Positions 34,199 to 47,100 of a DNA stretch of 64,000 nucleotides are shown one piece after another. The DNA lies in the NCBI GenBank assembly GCA_018697195.1, contig JAGMWU010000040.1, positions 186,001 through 250,000 of the forward strand, written 5' to 3'. This DNA is from Certhia americana (lineage: Eukaryota > Chordata > Aves > Passeriformes > Certhiidae). The notes beneath the pieces were generated by a model. That model was not told the origin of the DNA. It ran no database searches and was given only the letters and a program-made list of their open reading frames with translations. Position numbers and translations under genes: made by a program. Each line of letters starts with the position of its first letter. Positions within the stretch are counted from its first letter, which is position 1.

Positions 34199-36149
34199 TG
34201 TTGTCATCCCAGCTGTAAATGATATTGCTATTCAAAAGAAAAACCAAAAACAAACCACAAAAGAGTAGAGATCTGACAAACACCAAGGGAAAAAACATCC
34301 AGAGCAAGTAAGGGAAGAATAAACAATAAGCTGACAGACCAGACAGGATAAAAGAATCAGTCAATCACTAAAATTAAAAGAAGAGCAAAACCCAAAGAAC
34401 TCTGTCAGTTTAACATAGCTTTTAAACTGTCTAGCGTGACAGAACCTTAGGAGAAAAAGATTATTTCAGTAAGGAATACTGACGACCCTTCCTGCTGTAC
34501 AAGGAGTCCTACAAGGAGGTCTGGGCAGGTTGGAGCTGGAAGGGAACTCTGAACAGGCCTCAGAATGACATAAAGAAAGGAGCAGGCTTAGAAGAAAAAC
34601 TAGCCTGAAAATCCCAAACCAGACTATTACAATACAGATAGAAAGTCAGACAGATCAGAAGCTGAAGATAAACAGGAACTGATTTCATTAAGTAAGCACT
34701 CAGCCTATGATAAGCAGAACATTGCTTGGGCAAACAATGCACAGGCAGAACCTTTTCAAGAACAACTATATTCAACAGTTATCTCTGTTTACATTCACTG
34801 TAAATATATTTTCCTCATGTATGTCACAACAATAGTTCCTAATTTTTCAGTTTCACTGGATTTACACTTTTGTAAGTGCATTGGCTTCATCTGTGGGCCT
34901 CCCAAAATGCCTCAGGCTACATGAGAGCAGCTTATACCAGCCCAGGATAAGGAAATATATTTCCAATACAACCACAGCAAACACAATTATGTTTCATTCC
35001 TACTTGCAGATTTCTTGAGCTCCTTTGTGTCATTTCTGATTTCTGAACCCTTCCAAATTTACTTTCATTCCTTCCATAATTTCATTGGAACCCAATGGTG
35101 CTTGTAGCAGAGCACAACATAAATTTTCTGAGCCATGAGGAACAAAACCACCTCATATCCGTATACAAGCCATGAGCAGTCCACCCCAACTCCCTGCAAA
35201 ACCCTTAGCTGAATTTTGTCCAGAAGAGTCGGGTTTAGGTTATGGGAGCGAATCCCAGTGATTCTGGCTATCAGAAAACCAGAGCTTTGGTTTCCTGAAC
35301 TCGTTTTTCTCACCTTGGTGACTACTTGCTTCCTGGTCCCATTTTAAGCTTTCACATAAGTACCCTTTGGGACCACAAGTGCCAGGACCTGCCCATGATG
35401 GCCTGTGAGGTGCAAGCAGGGGTCAGACTGGAAGAGGGACCATAGTGCAGGATGGTCTGGGGTTTAGCAGTACTTGAGCACAATGAGCTGACTCCCCCCT
35501 CCCAACTCTCATTACCTTCCCCAGCTTCTGTGGTTTCTCTAGTGGCTAAATGTTACAGCTGTCTGTCAGTATCACAGCACAAGGTTAATGGTTACATTCG
35601 CAGCATGAGCCTTTTTCTCAGTTCACATCAAAGCTGATGTGTCCTGCAGAACTGGTGGTGTATTCCTTCAAGCTTTAAACCCACCCTGACTTCACAGGGA
35701 AATTTGACTGAATGAGCATTGCAACACAAGCTTTTCAGTGTCAGCTTCAAGAGTCAGGGGAATTGAAGAAAATGCTCTGATTCATTTTAGTGGCCCTTAG
35801 ACAGTAAACCTATAATTATTTCTGTGATTATATCATGTAGACTTTTGTAGCTTACAAGCAAGAACCTTTTATGTGGGAAAGACCAAATACTTTCTGTGTT
35901 TCTCTCCATGTATCTAGCCTTACAACAATGATAGTTGCTATGCTCTGCCTCTGAAATAAACTGAATATTCAAACAATATAATTTTAGTCTTAATTTTTGA
36001 CTGATTTCCAGTTAATTAATCTTCTTCCATTCCACATCGCTCCTTGGCACTGAGAAAGCCTATGCACAACAGTATTTGTATTTTAAAGATATAGGAAGCT
36101 GTGAAAGAACAGCATGAACAAAGGGAGAATCATACAACAAAGATTTCAC
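34199..36149. other. Non-coding intergenic stretch
   Basis: No coding gene or recognisable element. Frames of 60-80 codons show no known similarity. Confidence 0.55.
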
Positions 36150-36510
36150 TGTTTCTTGAGGAAAGGAGGCTCAGGGGTGACCTTATCCCTCTCTATAGCT
36201 GCCTGAAAGGAAGGTGTAGCCAGGTGGGGTCCAGGGTAACTGGCAACAGGATGAGAGGACACAGCCTCCAGAAGTGCCACAGGATGTCCAGGTTGGACAT
36301 TAGGAGGAATTTCTTCATAGAAAGGGTGATTTGACATTGGAATTGACTGCCCAGCAAGGTGATGGATTCGCCATCCTTGGAGCAGTTTAAGGAACAACTG
36401 TACATGGCACTCAGTGCCGTGGTCAAATTGACACAGTGGTGTTTGGTCATAGGTTGGACTCGATGATCTCAAAGGTCTTTTTTAACCAAATTGATTGTGT
36501 GATTCTGTAA
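36150..36510 (+). mobile_element. CR1 LINE 3' fragment
   Basis: The sequence follows the CR1 3' end: GAAAGGAGGCTCAGGGGTGA, then CTCTATAGCTGCCTGAAAGG, TTAGGAGGAATTTCTTCATA, GGTTGGACTCGATGATCTC and AAAGGTCTTTTTTAACC. It closes with the diagnostic octamer-type tail (GATTGTGTGATTCTGT). It is 5'-truncated with only the last ~360 bp, and all frames through it are non-functional remnants. Confidence 0.93.
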
Positions 36511-39500
36511 AAGGAAGGTCACATGCTTGTGTACAAAGACAGCAGTAAATCTGGTAGATACTTTTCAATATAATGTAGAAAATAATCAAGCTGTATCTAA
36601 ATAAAGTACCAGGAAAAAAAATGAATAAAACCCAGTCATGTTAATACAATGAACTTGTGCATAGTTCTTGTGCATCACAGCCACACCTCTCTGAGGCTGT
36701 ATTTGTTGGGCCATTGCACATTTACTATCCTATGGCTGTGCCTTCTAAACAGCCCCACTGAAGTGGGTGCTGGCACAAAATAAGCACGAGCTGCAGTCTT
36801 TCCTCTTATTTGTAAATAACAGAAGCAACAGGAAATACCAAAGGCCTATTCTCCTTTTGAAGAAATACCTCACCAAGGAGATGCAAGGCACTGTGAAGAG
36901 GTAAGGTAAAAAAAAAACAAAACTGCAGAGGCACAGCTGCTTTCTCACTGCCAGAGGAAGGCAAAAGGTTTTTGTATAACTTCTTTTTAAAATGACTATG
37001 CACATAAACTATGAATAAATTAGGAATAATCTAGCAACAAACTAACCTGGAGATGCTCAGAAAGACCTTATTTAAAAAGTCCATGTGTATGGCACTTCAA
37101 AATGAAAAATACATTGTTATCACTTTCCAAAAGTCCTGTTTAAATACAGTCCTAAATATGAGTGCTTATTTTTAACTTGAAAAAAGCCAAACCCAACCAC
37201 CACCTGAATGAGAACAGCAGAGTGTTTGAGAGCCCAGTTCTCACTCACACTACCCCATCTGGCTAGAGCTGGATGAAGGTGTCAAATGTAAAGAATCAAG
37301 GTGGAAATAGGAAGGGACATTTTCCAGAAGCTGCTAGTGACGGTGGCACTTATCTGTAGGCATTAACTGCACACAAAAGAGCTAATGTCTATTTTTTATG
37401 AGGTCTGAAAACTCTGAAAAGCTGGAACTTCTAAGGGGCAGGGGTAACTCTTTAGCATCTGAGCCATTATTTGTTTCAGGCTGAGCATGCAGAAACTGAG
37501 CCCTCCTAAATCTGTGTGCAATCCCAAAAATGCTGACTTTCACTTTTTAAACCTCTGCTAATTTGCTAAAGTAATTTTTTATTTCCCAGCTCACTGCACC
37601 TGCAGAATGTACCCTGCTAGATGACTGCAGCATCTCCAGAGGAAATACCCTTTCCATCTACAGAAATAAATGCTATCGAGCTGGCAGACAGAATGGAAAG
37701 AGTTCACTTTACACCCAGACACACCTGCCTCAGGCATCACGTCCCTGACATTCAGCTTTCACTGCCTGTGGGTTTGCCCCTCCCGGGCTCTTATCAGCCA
37801 TCCTCTATTCTCATATTCCATGTATCTGCCAACAGATGTAGCAGAATTAAACCACATCTGCTGGATAATGTTTAAATTTTCTGTGCTGTTTAGAACTCTT
37901 TGGCCTACAGTCTCCAAAGACAGATTTAAACTTCTGGTTTGCCTATGGCTTCAAGCAGAGCTACATGTGTGTGTGTGTCTGCGTGTGTGTGTGTGTCTGT
38001 GTGTGTGTGTGAGCCTTCCCCTGAAGTAATATTCCTTGCTCCCTGTTTACAGCCAGACTCTTCAGCACAAACTGTTTTTGGCAGGGGAATAATGTGTGTA
38101 CTGTGCGGGAATATTTGGCACAAAAGATGTTCACTTTACTGGAATTTGCAGAGGAAAACTCTGCCCAGAGTCCTGCCTGACTGGGGAGCCTCCTCTGATC
38201 TGCAGCAATTGCAAATGGACAAACAAATTATTTCCATTCCCCAAGACACTGTGCAGAATTTGTACAATTTCAAAGAAAGCTGGGAGGAGGAATTTTACAA
38301 AGCCTTGAGGCAAGGTACTCAGAGGTGTTGTGAAATGCCAAAAGCATTTCTCAGTGGGCAAAATAAAGGTTATGTTTTAACAGAGGAAAAAGATCTCAGA
38401 TAATCCAGAGAGATCTAAAGGTTTCCTTTTGTCACTCACCACTTGATGCTACCAAAACATATGTTTTGTTACCTCTCTGGAGGCATGAATTAACTAACTA
38501 TATTTGGCTATCAGTGGGCTTCTATTGTTTTTCTTCTCTTCAGCACTCACTGTCGTAGAGATGTCTCAATTCTCACGCAGGAAAGAATGTTTTTACTGAT
38601 AAAATTCCCCTAGAAACTACACCAATTAGCATTCAATTTAGCCAAAAATTATGCAGGCTTATTATCAAATTATTAGCTATTTGGACAATGATGAATCTAC
38701 ATATAATCGAGTTTGTTTGCTTGTTGGGTTTTTGTTTTGCTTTTCCTTTTTTGGCTTTCAAGAGGCAAATCCCATTTCCCTTTTGGCTTCTCTGCAGGGC
38801 ATAAGAAGATCTGTCCTCTGTCTCTACCCCACAGCACACTCATCCCTATCCTGGAAGCTGTCACTCTGCTGGCCGTGTGAGACAACAGCCATGGAACCAG
38901 CCTTGCTGGGTTGTGAACAGAGAATGTTCTCTGTTTGTATTAGTGGTGCTAAGGAAATGTTAGTATTTTTGTGATAAGGGAAGTTCTTAGTAATGAAAGA
39001 AATCATGTGGCAGGCATGAACATTGGTGTGCCATTAATCCATTAAATGGGCAAACTGAAGAGACAGTTCAGGGTCTGGGGCCTCACTATTCCTTGCTCTG
39101 CCAAAGCAGATTTCTGTCCTATTTGAAAGAAATTATATCTATCCCAAAAGATAATGCAATTGCTTGATTTTCTGTCTCTCTGTGCCCCAGCTTGAAATTC
39201 ATAAAGAAAAGATTCCCTGAAGTTATTTAATATAAGTGGTTCTGAGAAAGCCGGAAATCAAATACAATAGATATTTTCTGGTACCAAGATGTTTCTGTGG
39301 AAGTGAAAAAGGATTAGATGATCTTGTTAGCTCCCTGCCAGATCATCTCCTATGATTATATGCAATCAAAAAAAAAAACCCCTAATCACTCATCCAATAC
39401 TTCTCCCAAATATTCCACGTTTTCCTTTTTTCCCATATGTACTCCTTCTGATGGCAGAGAGGGGTGACTTGGTTGTTTTTTAAGGTGTGAGCTGAAAGAT

Positions 39501-39629
39501 AGAAGATTGTAGGGACTGAATTGGATGGGATGGTTTGTGCTTTGGCCCAAGCTCCATATTTAGACAGTATACATATAAGGCCATGGGAAATGGGATGCTG
39601 AAAGGTGGTTACCCAGGGGTGGGTCATGT
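36511..39629. other. Non-coding intergenic stretch
   Basis: No gene is supported. It contains the GT microsatellite at 37966-38011 and the 154-codon plus-strand frame 37939-38403. The first part of that frame is just GT repeat; its second half is hydrophilic and unrecognised. A T/G-rich tract lies at about 38708-38757. Confidence 0.5.
37966..38011 (+). repeat. GT microsatellite, interrupted
   Basis: Three GT blocks separated by TCTGC and TCTG words, about 46 bp in all. Confidence 0.93.
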
Positions 39630-39935
39630 CTCAAGTCCTACCTCTATTAGTTCAAGACAGTCCAGCCCCTGTGTTGGGTACAGGATTGGTTGTCACTATG
39701 TACTGTTAAATTAGCCACACCCCCGGGTCTTTGGAAGGAAGCTCCTGACCCACCTGGTTGCTGAAGGGAGCTCTCAGGCCATGCAGGCCTAGGTGCTGCC
39801 TTCTGACCACATGGTTGTCTGATACATCAGAGATTCCTTTGGCTACTGCATTGGACCACTCCCGTTTATTAAGCCATGCTTCCCAGCCACACCGGGTTTG
39901 ATGTAGTGGGGGAAATCCCTCCCAAACTGCCACAG
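39630..39935 (-). mobile_element. GC-rich patch, possible old LTR or retroviral fragment
   Basis: The segment is richer in GC than its flanks and reads on the minus strand from GGCAGTTTGGGAGGGATTT through a TTAATAAACGGG word (an AATAAA-like signal) to GGGGCTGGACTGTC. One minus-strand frame of 75 codons (39706-39933) covers most of it. The general look recalls avian LTR sequence, but I cannot name a family, and no target duplication or LTR ends were found. A conserved non-coding element is the alternative. Confidence 0.28.
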
Positions 39936-41927
39936 GAGATGGTTTTCATTTGAAACAAGCTCTTTGTGGTATCACTTTTGTGAATTGTGGGTTACTGTGT
40001 TATCAGGTCTCTTGCTATTTGGGCTGATTTCGCCTTTACTCTTCAAAAATTTACATGTGGGGTATTTAAGTCTTAGTTCCAGCTGCAGCACTGAATTCCT
40101 CTATAGCCATTAGCATATCTCTAAGGCTTCCCATCTCTGCTATCATTATCCCTAAATAGACATTCCCATTTCTTTATTCGCTTCCTCTCCTGTTCACCAC
40201 TGGCCAGCTGTGAAATGCTGTTCCAATACCACAAAACAGTGGTTTGTAGAGAAAAACAGAATGCATAGACCTGTATTTATTTATGGAACCGCATATTAAT
40301 CCATCTTCCATACCATAATTCAGATTTGATATAGTACATTATGATTTGTCCTACCTCCCAAAGCAGAACATCAATGCTCCCAATGGTCCCTGTTCCCTTC
40401 TCTTTGTCCTACACTGTCTTTCCACTCTGGGGACCCAGTTGTATGACCAAATTTTCCTTCCCCCCTCCCAGAAACCAGAATCCCAGGCTACAGTTTGGGG
40501 TCTTGATAAGGTATAAAATACGAATCATGATTATACTCTCCTTTATATTAATCACCAGTTTAATCATGAAATAATTCCAATAAAATCTGTCATTCTATTT
40601 TGGAGCTGACGTAATCAAGATGAGAAGACTCCTCTTTCTCCAGAGCTAAGTAAATTGTTATCAGAAAGCATCTGCACGCTGACATGTGTGAAGAGAGGCA
40701 GTGGTCCCAGCTCACCTTGCATTTGGCACTTGCAGGCTGTTCTTGCCTGCCTGCTGCTGCTCACATTCCCTCCCCTCAGATCACAACTCTGTTTTTGTAG
40801 GTTCAGTCCCCCATTAAATTAGAAAGCTATCATAGCTCTGCAGACAAATCATAAGATCAAATGAAAGATGGCATGTGCTACTGTATCCACCCTTTTTTTC
40901 CATTTTCCAGTGTTAACTGTGGCACCTTTGCTTTAGATGTTCTGGTAGAAAGTCAGGCAGGGCAGAACTGGACATTTTAGATCCCAATTTCTTTATTTGT
41001 CCTATTTACAACAGGACTTTGCAAAACCCTACAAGTATACTCTGGAAAATCTATTTATTCAAAAGTCTTGAAAATTTCCTCAAAGCTTAAAAAAAGGTAA
41101 ATTCAAATCTTACTAACTCTCATCCCTCTGGCCTGGGTTTGTTTTTTATTTTTTTTTTTCAATTATTTCTTCTGAAAGGGGAAAAATGTTGATAGATGAA
41201 ATAAAAATGCTAAAATCTTAAGAAGTGGAAATTAATTTAAAATCCATCCTGATGACAGCTTAGCTCTGGTCCTATTAAAAAAATGTGTGCAGTTCAAATG
41301 AACAGAATTTTAATCTATTTTTTTAACTACAAATGGCTTGCTTTACAGGTTCTGCTCAACAGGGTTGGATCACATTTACTCCACATCTGCAACTGGTCAT
41401 TCTTTCTCTTCTGACTTTCGAGAGAAAAGCATTTTCCCAGAAAGTAATGGCCGGTTTGTAGGTCACCTGCTTTGCTTCCCCTTTGACTTTTCTGTACAGC
41501 TCTTCCCAGTTTTCTCTGTGCTTCCTCCCCCTCGTGCCCTTTTCCCATCCTTAGTTACTAGAGGGTATCACACTATTGTTCCCGCTCACTTTTCAGCTAT
41601 TGAGAGCCGTGTATTTTTAGCAGCCATCTCTCCTCTCATCTACTTGGAGGCAGATGATCCTGGTGCTGGGAGGGCACCGCAGCCAGGCTGGATCGTGGCG
41701 CTGCCTAATGGCAGCCCTGCCTTTATGTCCTGAGCCTTGGGACGGGTGGCAGAAGGGGGATCATCCTGACACCCAACTCTGCAAAGCCTTCTGCCAGCAC
41801 CGAAACCAGCTTTCAATCAAATCAGACTATGTGCTTCATTTCAAAAGCAGCGAGATTTAAAAATCATGACACAACTGCTGTTCATTTTGTTCTTTTCAGG
41901 GTCTTATCAGATGTCCAGATAACACAT

Positions 41928-41932
<5 letters not shown>
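39936..41932. other. Non-coding stretch with a GC-richer 3' part
   Basis: No gene is supported. A 131-codon plus-strand frame (41338-41733) overlaps a moderately CpG-containing patch (about 41520-41760). The translation is not recognised and no splice sites frame it convincingly. The rest is ordinary AT-rich sequence. Confidence 0.5.

Positions 41933-41960
<28 letters not shown>
41933..41960 (+). repeat. 28-bp T homopolymer followed by GCAG
   Basis: An uninterrupted T28 is followed directly by GCAGGTATGAG. This mimics a polypyrimidine tract and AG acceptor, but no matching exon is visible. Confidence 0.93.
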
Positions 41961-42065
41961 GCAGGTATGAGGAATAGAGACCTTTTTGTTTCCTTTTGTG
42001 ATAAAAAAATGGTTTCTGATCTCACAACGATGTAGAACATGAAGCACTAAGTAAAATATACAATA

Positions 42066-42119
42066 AAATTTTAAAAAAGAATATTGTTAAAATTAAATTT
42101 TAAAAAAGGGTATTGTTAA
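42066..42119 (+). repeat. Two-copy tandem duplication, about 29 bp
   Basis: The word TTTTAAAAAAGAATATTGTTAA (first copy) recurs 29 bp later with GAATATT changed to GGGTATT. It is an imperfect local duplication in A/T-rich DNA. Confidence 0.7.
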
Positions 42120-42877
42120 CACTCAACCTGACTGGAATATGAAGACTTAGAGGCAGTGAACTTGTGCTCTACATAGCTGAAATGAGAATAGGATGCTTAC
42201 AAAGTGAATTAAAAAGGTATGAAAAAATTGTATTTTTCCACTTCATGGAATTGTAATGTCAGTATTAGAAATATTAGTTTAATATGTATGGGCTGTTTAT
42301 CATGAAAAAAATGCATCATTTTGTTCAAGTAGGGAAATGACCATCATTCTATAGGTAGGACAGAGTGGCTTTTCCACAGCACTTGGCTCAGATGTCACCT
42401 ATTCAAGATGTCAGATTACATGGATGGGCAGCTAAAGGGGCCATAATTGTAGTGCTAATTCATTTCTTGCTTAAAAAATGGGGCATTGCAATATGAAAGA
42501 ATAATGGAGAGGACATGCAGAAGATAACATTCAAATTAAGTTGAAATAACTGTAATGAATCAGGCTGTCAAAACCTAAGCTTAATACTAACTTAATACTT
42601 AGTTAAAGCAGAGCATTAGGATTTGAAACATTTTGCACATATTTTTTTTTTTATCCTTACGTAGAAAGTGGATTCAATCTTGTATTTTTTCCTGAGAAGT
42701 ATGTGAAAGGTTGATGTATTTCACCACATATAGGGATTGTTTTATATAATTTGAGTGATTATGCAAGTTATGCAAGTATTAGATATGCAATGGATAACTC
42801 CAACAAGAGCTATGGTTTAGTATAGTTTAGTGTCAAGAATGTGACACACTGACAACTAAAATAGAACCATTTAAGTC

Positions 42878-42928
<51 letters not shown>

Positions 42929-43445
42929 CAGAGTAGCATGAGTTATAGAGTACAAAAGTACTCTATAATAATATAAGGTAAATATTATTTACCTTCGGTT
43001 CTTCTCCTAGTTATACTGCCATGAAGCAGAAGTAGCTCCCACAAAACAAGACTGGGGGAGCAGATATTTGCTCTTGGACTGTGCAAGTCCTTAAAAGGGA
43101 ATTTCAGTGCTTTTGTTACTTATATGTGAACTTTAATGGCATCCTTTGGATTTTCATATTTTTTTCATGTTTCTGTACAGATTTAACTGAACTCTCTGGC
43201 AAAAATATATAATTATGAAGTTTTCTAAAACTTTCTAAAACTTAATAACTTCATTATTATTTCATTCACTGACCATCTGTTGGATCAATAGCTAATTAAA
43301 AAAAAAAAAATTAAAGTAAGGTTAAATGCACACTTGTACAGTGTAGCAAGGGTATAAATTTTTCTTTTTTTTCCTGGTTAAATCTTTGCTTTCTATTTGT
43401 TTCTCTTCTACACATGTGAGACAGAGCTCAGAACCCAAAATTCTC
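42120..43445. other. AT-rich non-coding stretch with a large AAT repeat
   Basis: Apart from the AAT microsatellite at 42878-42928 and an A12 run near 43298, nothing is recognised. No frame of note. Confidence 0.55.
42878..42928 (+). repeat. AAT microsatellite, 17 perfect copies
   Basis: A 51-bp run of AAT without interruption. It is likely to vary in length between individuals. Confidence 0.97.
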
Positions 43446-44194
43446 TGTGACAGGGCTGTGGAATGCATTTGGTGTCCCAAGTCAGAAGCACAGAGCTGAT
43501 CCCTCTCTGCCTAACTCCTACATGGCTGTGCTGGGGTGATGCTGAATTGTATCCCCATTCGTCTGTTTAGCTCAGAAGTAAGTTTTGCACCTTTAAAACT
43601 GGATCTGAGAGTGAAGGGGGGAGAAGGGGAGGCAGTGGAATGTCTGAGGTGGTTGTTTTCAAAACATAAAGATCAGAGTTTTCAGCTTCCCTGCATACAC
43701 AGCCTGTGTTGTCTGCAGTGGACAGTGAGAGAGAGCTCTCCTTTGCTTTTGGTTAGTTTTTAACTAGCTGAGGTGAGGCAGAGAAGTTCTCTAGACTGTG
43801 TTTTTTTCTTCCTTTTCCTTGGAACGGTTTGAACCTGCTCTGGACTCAAACCCAGGGGAGCCCCAGGAGCTCACACCTGAGGCTCACCAGGGCCTGGCCT
43901 GGGCCCAGCATTTCCCAGCATGGAGGGACGGAGAACAACAGAGTGAGCTGAGCTCCAGCCCACGGGAGAGACTTTCTAAATTCAGCATCTCTGCAGAGCA
44001 GAGAGAGGTTTTGTTGTTTAGTATTGTTCATTTGTTGCGCTGGGGAGTGCTTTGCCTGATAAATAACCAGATTTTTTCCACTTCTCCACAGAAATAATTT
44101 TTTCCAAATCATTTAAAGAAGGGGCTGCTTGAATTTGTCTTTCTAGAGGAACCCCTTTGGAGGTTTTCTCCCAAATCTGCACTAAACCAGGACA
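43446..44194 (+). mobile_element. Solo LTR of an avian endogenous retrovirus
   Basis: About 750 bp starting TGTGACAGGGCTGTGG and ending AAACCAGGACA, the TG...CA ends of an LTR. Internal words resemble passerine LTR copies as I recall them: CTAACTAGCTGAGGTGAGGC-type sequence near 43760, CCCAGGAGCTCACACCTGAG at 43861, GGGGAGTGCTTTGCCTGATA at 44042, and TCTAGAGGAACCCCTTTGG near 44143. The polyadenylation signal region (GATAAATAACC, about 44058) is degenerate. No second LTR, primer-binding site or viral gene lies nearby, so this is a recombined solo LTR. Flanking 4-6 bp direct repeats were not found, so ends may be inexact or eroded. Class (ERVL, ERVK or other) is not settled. Confidence 0.7.
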
Positions 44195-47100
44195 ATGGCA
44201 AACACACTCTTTGCAGAAGGGAAAGACCGAAATAACAGAACGGAGCCTGACAAGGAATAACATTATTGCATGCCACTGCCATGTTTACCCATGGAGAGCC
44301 CTTCATGAACCGATTCACATCCTATAAAGAGGGTTCAAACCTGACCTTGACACTGGGAGCCTCCTGAATGGGAAGAGAGTGAAAACACTCAATTTTCACT
44401 GCATCCACAAGGGCAATCAACATTTGCAGGCCAGAATGCTGGGCCATGCTGCCAAGGTGTCTGTCTGCTTAATTCTGGGATAAAGCAGCCCAGCTAGCAG
44501 AGAAATTCCCCTCACTAATGCCAGCTTAACTAGCCAGACTTACCATCCACAGGCTATGCCGATTTCCAGTCTGTCGCCCCTAGAGCTGATTTCAACCTTC
44601 CATTGAAATGTATAAAGAGAATGGAGGATAATTCAGGCAAAACAGTTTATTGGGATGGACATGAACTGAATGAGAGAAGTGCTTTTCTCCTCATTGCCAC
44701 CTTAGGCAAGCTATACTATAGATCTCTTATTCTAATGTTTAAATAAGGTTAATAATAAATGAGATCTTGAAGATCTGTGTTTTCAGTTAACCTGTACAGG
44801 CCTTCCACCAAACACGAAAACCCTCTAAATGCAAAGATGTTCCCTGCCTGCTAAACAGATATATTTCTGATGAACAGTGTCTGTTTGTGTGTACACAGGC
44901 ATTTTGTACATTATATTCTATACAATATTTGCACAGGTCTGGAAGGCACTAAGCCAGTTTGTCTTACTGGGTTACAGCTGTTCCTTCATGGTTTCTGAGC
45001 TGAATATTCATTAAGTCATTCTTATCAACAAATTAATATGTGTGGGTTTTTTTTAAGAACCCACTCAGAATGCTAATTTTAGGAAGATATTTGAACAAGA
45101 AGCAAATTTTCTCTATATGCAATTTATATATCCACTTGAAAATATGGTTTTGTAATGAAATGCTGAGAGATCCTTAATTATTGCAGCTTTAGTGGCACCA
45201 TTATAATACTAAAAAGAGACCATCTAAAGGAATATTTCCTTTCAGCAGAGATTTGCTGACTACACACCTGCTTTAGCAAATGAACACAGAATACAGTGTC
45301 AGAGCATCTTCTTGACTTAGTGCTGCTTTCCCACCCCCATGGTCTCAGTATATCTTGCACATGACTGAAATGTATATATTTTAAATAATAAATTGTGTGA
45401 GACAAAAAATGTCCACTAGTTAGTGTTTCTGCTGCTCTACTAATTCATTTCACTTCTTATGTGATATCACCGTTATGTCTAAGCACATTTTATGACAAGG
45501 CTCAGTGAAGTGAAAATCAAGCCCATGAATTGTTTAATATGAACTAATGAAAACCAGATATAAAAGGCTTTCACAACTGGTCTGAAGCTTTAATTGTCAA
45601 GCTGATGTAAATTCCGAGTAAAGCAATGCAGAAAACTGGATCACTTTCTGATAATTGGTTTTAATTAAATAGTCATATAAAGAGCTCTGTCCTGCAAGAT
45701 ATCGAGTGAAATAAAGTTTCCAAGGTAAAACTTGGAATTGCTAAAGAGTGTGAAAATGGTAAGTGCATTATCATATTTCCTTCTGCCTTGTACTTCAGCT
45801 ATTAAGTGCTGATGAATGTATCTTGCTATAACTTAAACAATCAGTTTTGTTACGGTGGCATTTATTTTGGCTTGATCAACAAATGCTCCTTCACTACACG
45901 TGTAAACTCAAATAAACTGTGCCTGACTGATTTCATGTTTGAGCCTCTTCCACTGCTATGCTGCAGTAATGCTTGTAGTGCCAGTGATGGGCTTGGGGTG
46001 TTTATTCATCCCTTGACTTGCTATACTCCTGCTGGGGCAGAATATGCCCACAGACAAATACCAGTATGATTTCTGTGAGGCACTTTGAGTTCCCACACAG
46101 ATGGCACTTAACAAATAAAAAACCAAGAAAAAGTGTGCAATGCTATTCCCCCTAGCCGTGTTCCAGAAATGCAGAAGATCTGAGAAAAGTATTTTGCATT
46201 TTTTTCTCTGTCTGCATCTATGACTTTGCATCTTACATAACAGTCCTGGGAAGAAGTGGCTACGATGCACTCTGTAGAGTTTGTCCTTCACTAGTTTTTT
46301 TTCTTATACTGCTGTCACATGCCTCGGTGGGTATTTAATAGTCAGATTTGATGAGGCTTCCCACCCACCTTGCTCCCATCTTGAATTGGTGGAACTAGTC
46401 AACCTGTGGATGCTGTAAGGGAGGATCAAGCTCTATATTCCTAAAAACACCATGCTGAATGACACCTGTTTTTAAGACTATTTAAATTCCACACAGCCTA
46501 CAAGAACTGAGAGACATATTTAAGCAGAATTCAGTGTTATGTAATAAAAGTCATGCAGACAGGAAGAAAAAAGTATCTTATTATACTGAAGGGATTATCA
46601 AAGCTTCATATCGTGGAATCTAAGTTTTTATTATATACAGAGACTTAACTAACCTCCAGGATAATGGTCTAGAGAAGAATATGTTCTGTTCCAGTAATCA
46701 CCTAATTTTGGCAATCTTTCATGTTTCAACATACACTTTAAGCTAAAGTAATTTTTAGATTTCTAACCTAAAAGATAGTTATTTTGAGTTCAAGAAACTT
46801 TAGAAGTCATATTCCTCTAAAGTCTCCCTCTAAACCAGTGCTGCAACAGAATTCAAGAAGAGAAGGGATCTTTCAGGGTACAAAAAAGGGAAAAATTGCA
46901 CATTGATAGATCTGGGCAGCCTGTACACATGGATTCAAACTTAAGAGGCAGAAAGAGTGCTCTGAACCATACTTCACTTTCCAGAAGACCATGACACCAC
47001 TCTGATAAAACCTAAATGAAGTCTTCTCTTGCTGGATCCTGGTCCTTTTCTGCCTACTGTCAAGACCAGTGGTGCTCAGCCTAGCTAAACAGCAGGAGTC

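Noticed and set aside
36101..36472. Frames of 77-108 codons across the CR1 tail
   Set aside because: This part of CR1 is the 3' region beyond the reverse transcriptase; the frames are not functional genes.
42878..42928. AAT repeat as a regulatory homeodomain array
   Set aside because: A perfect 17-copy trinucleotide is an ordinary microsatellite.
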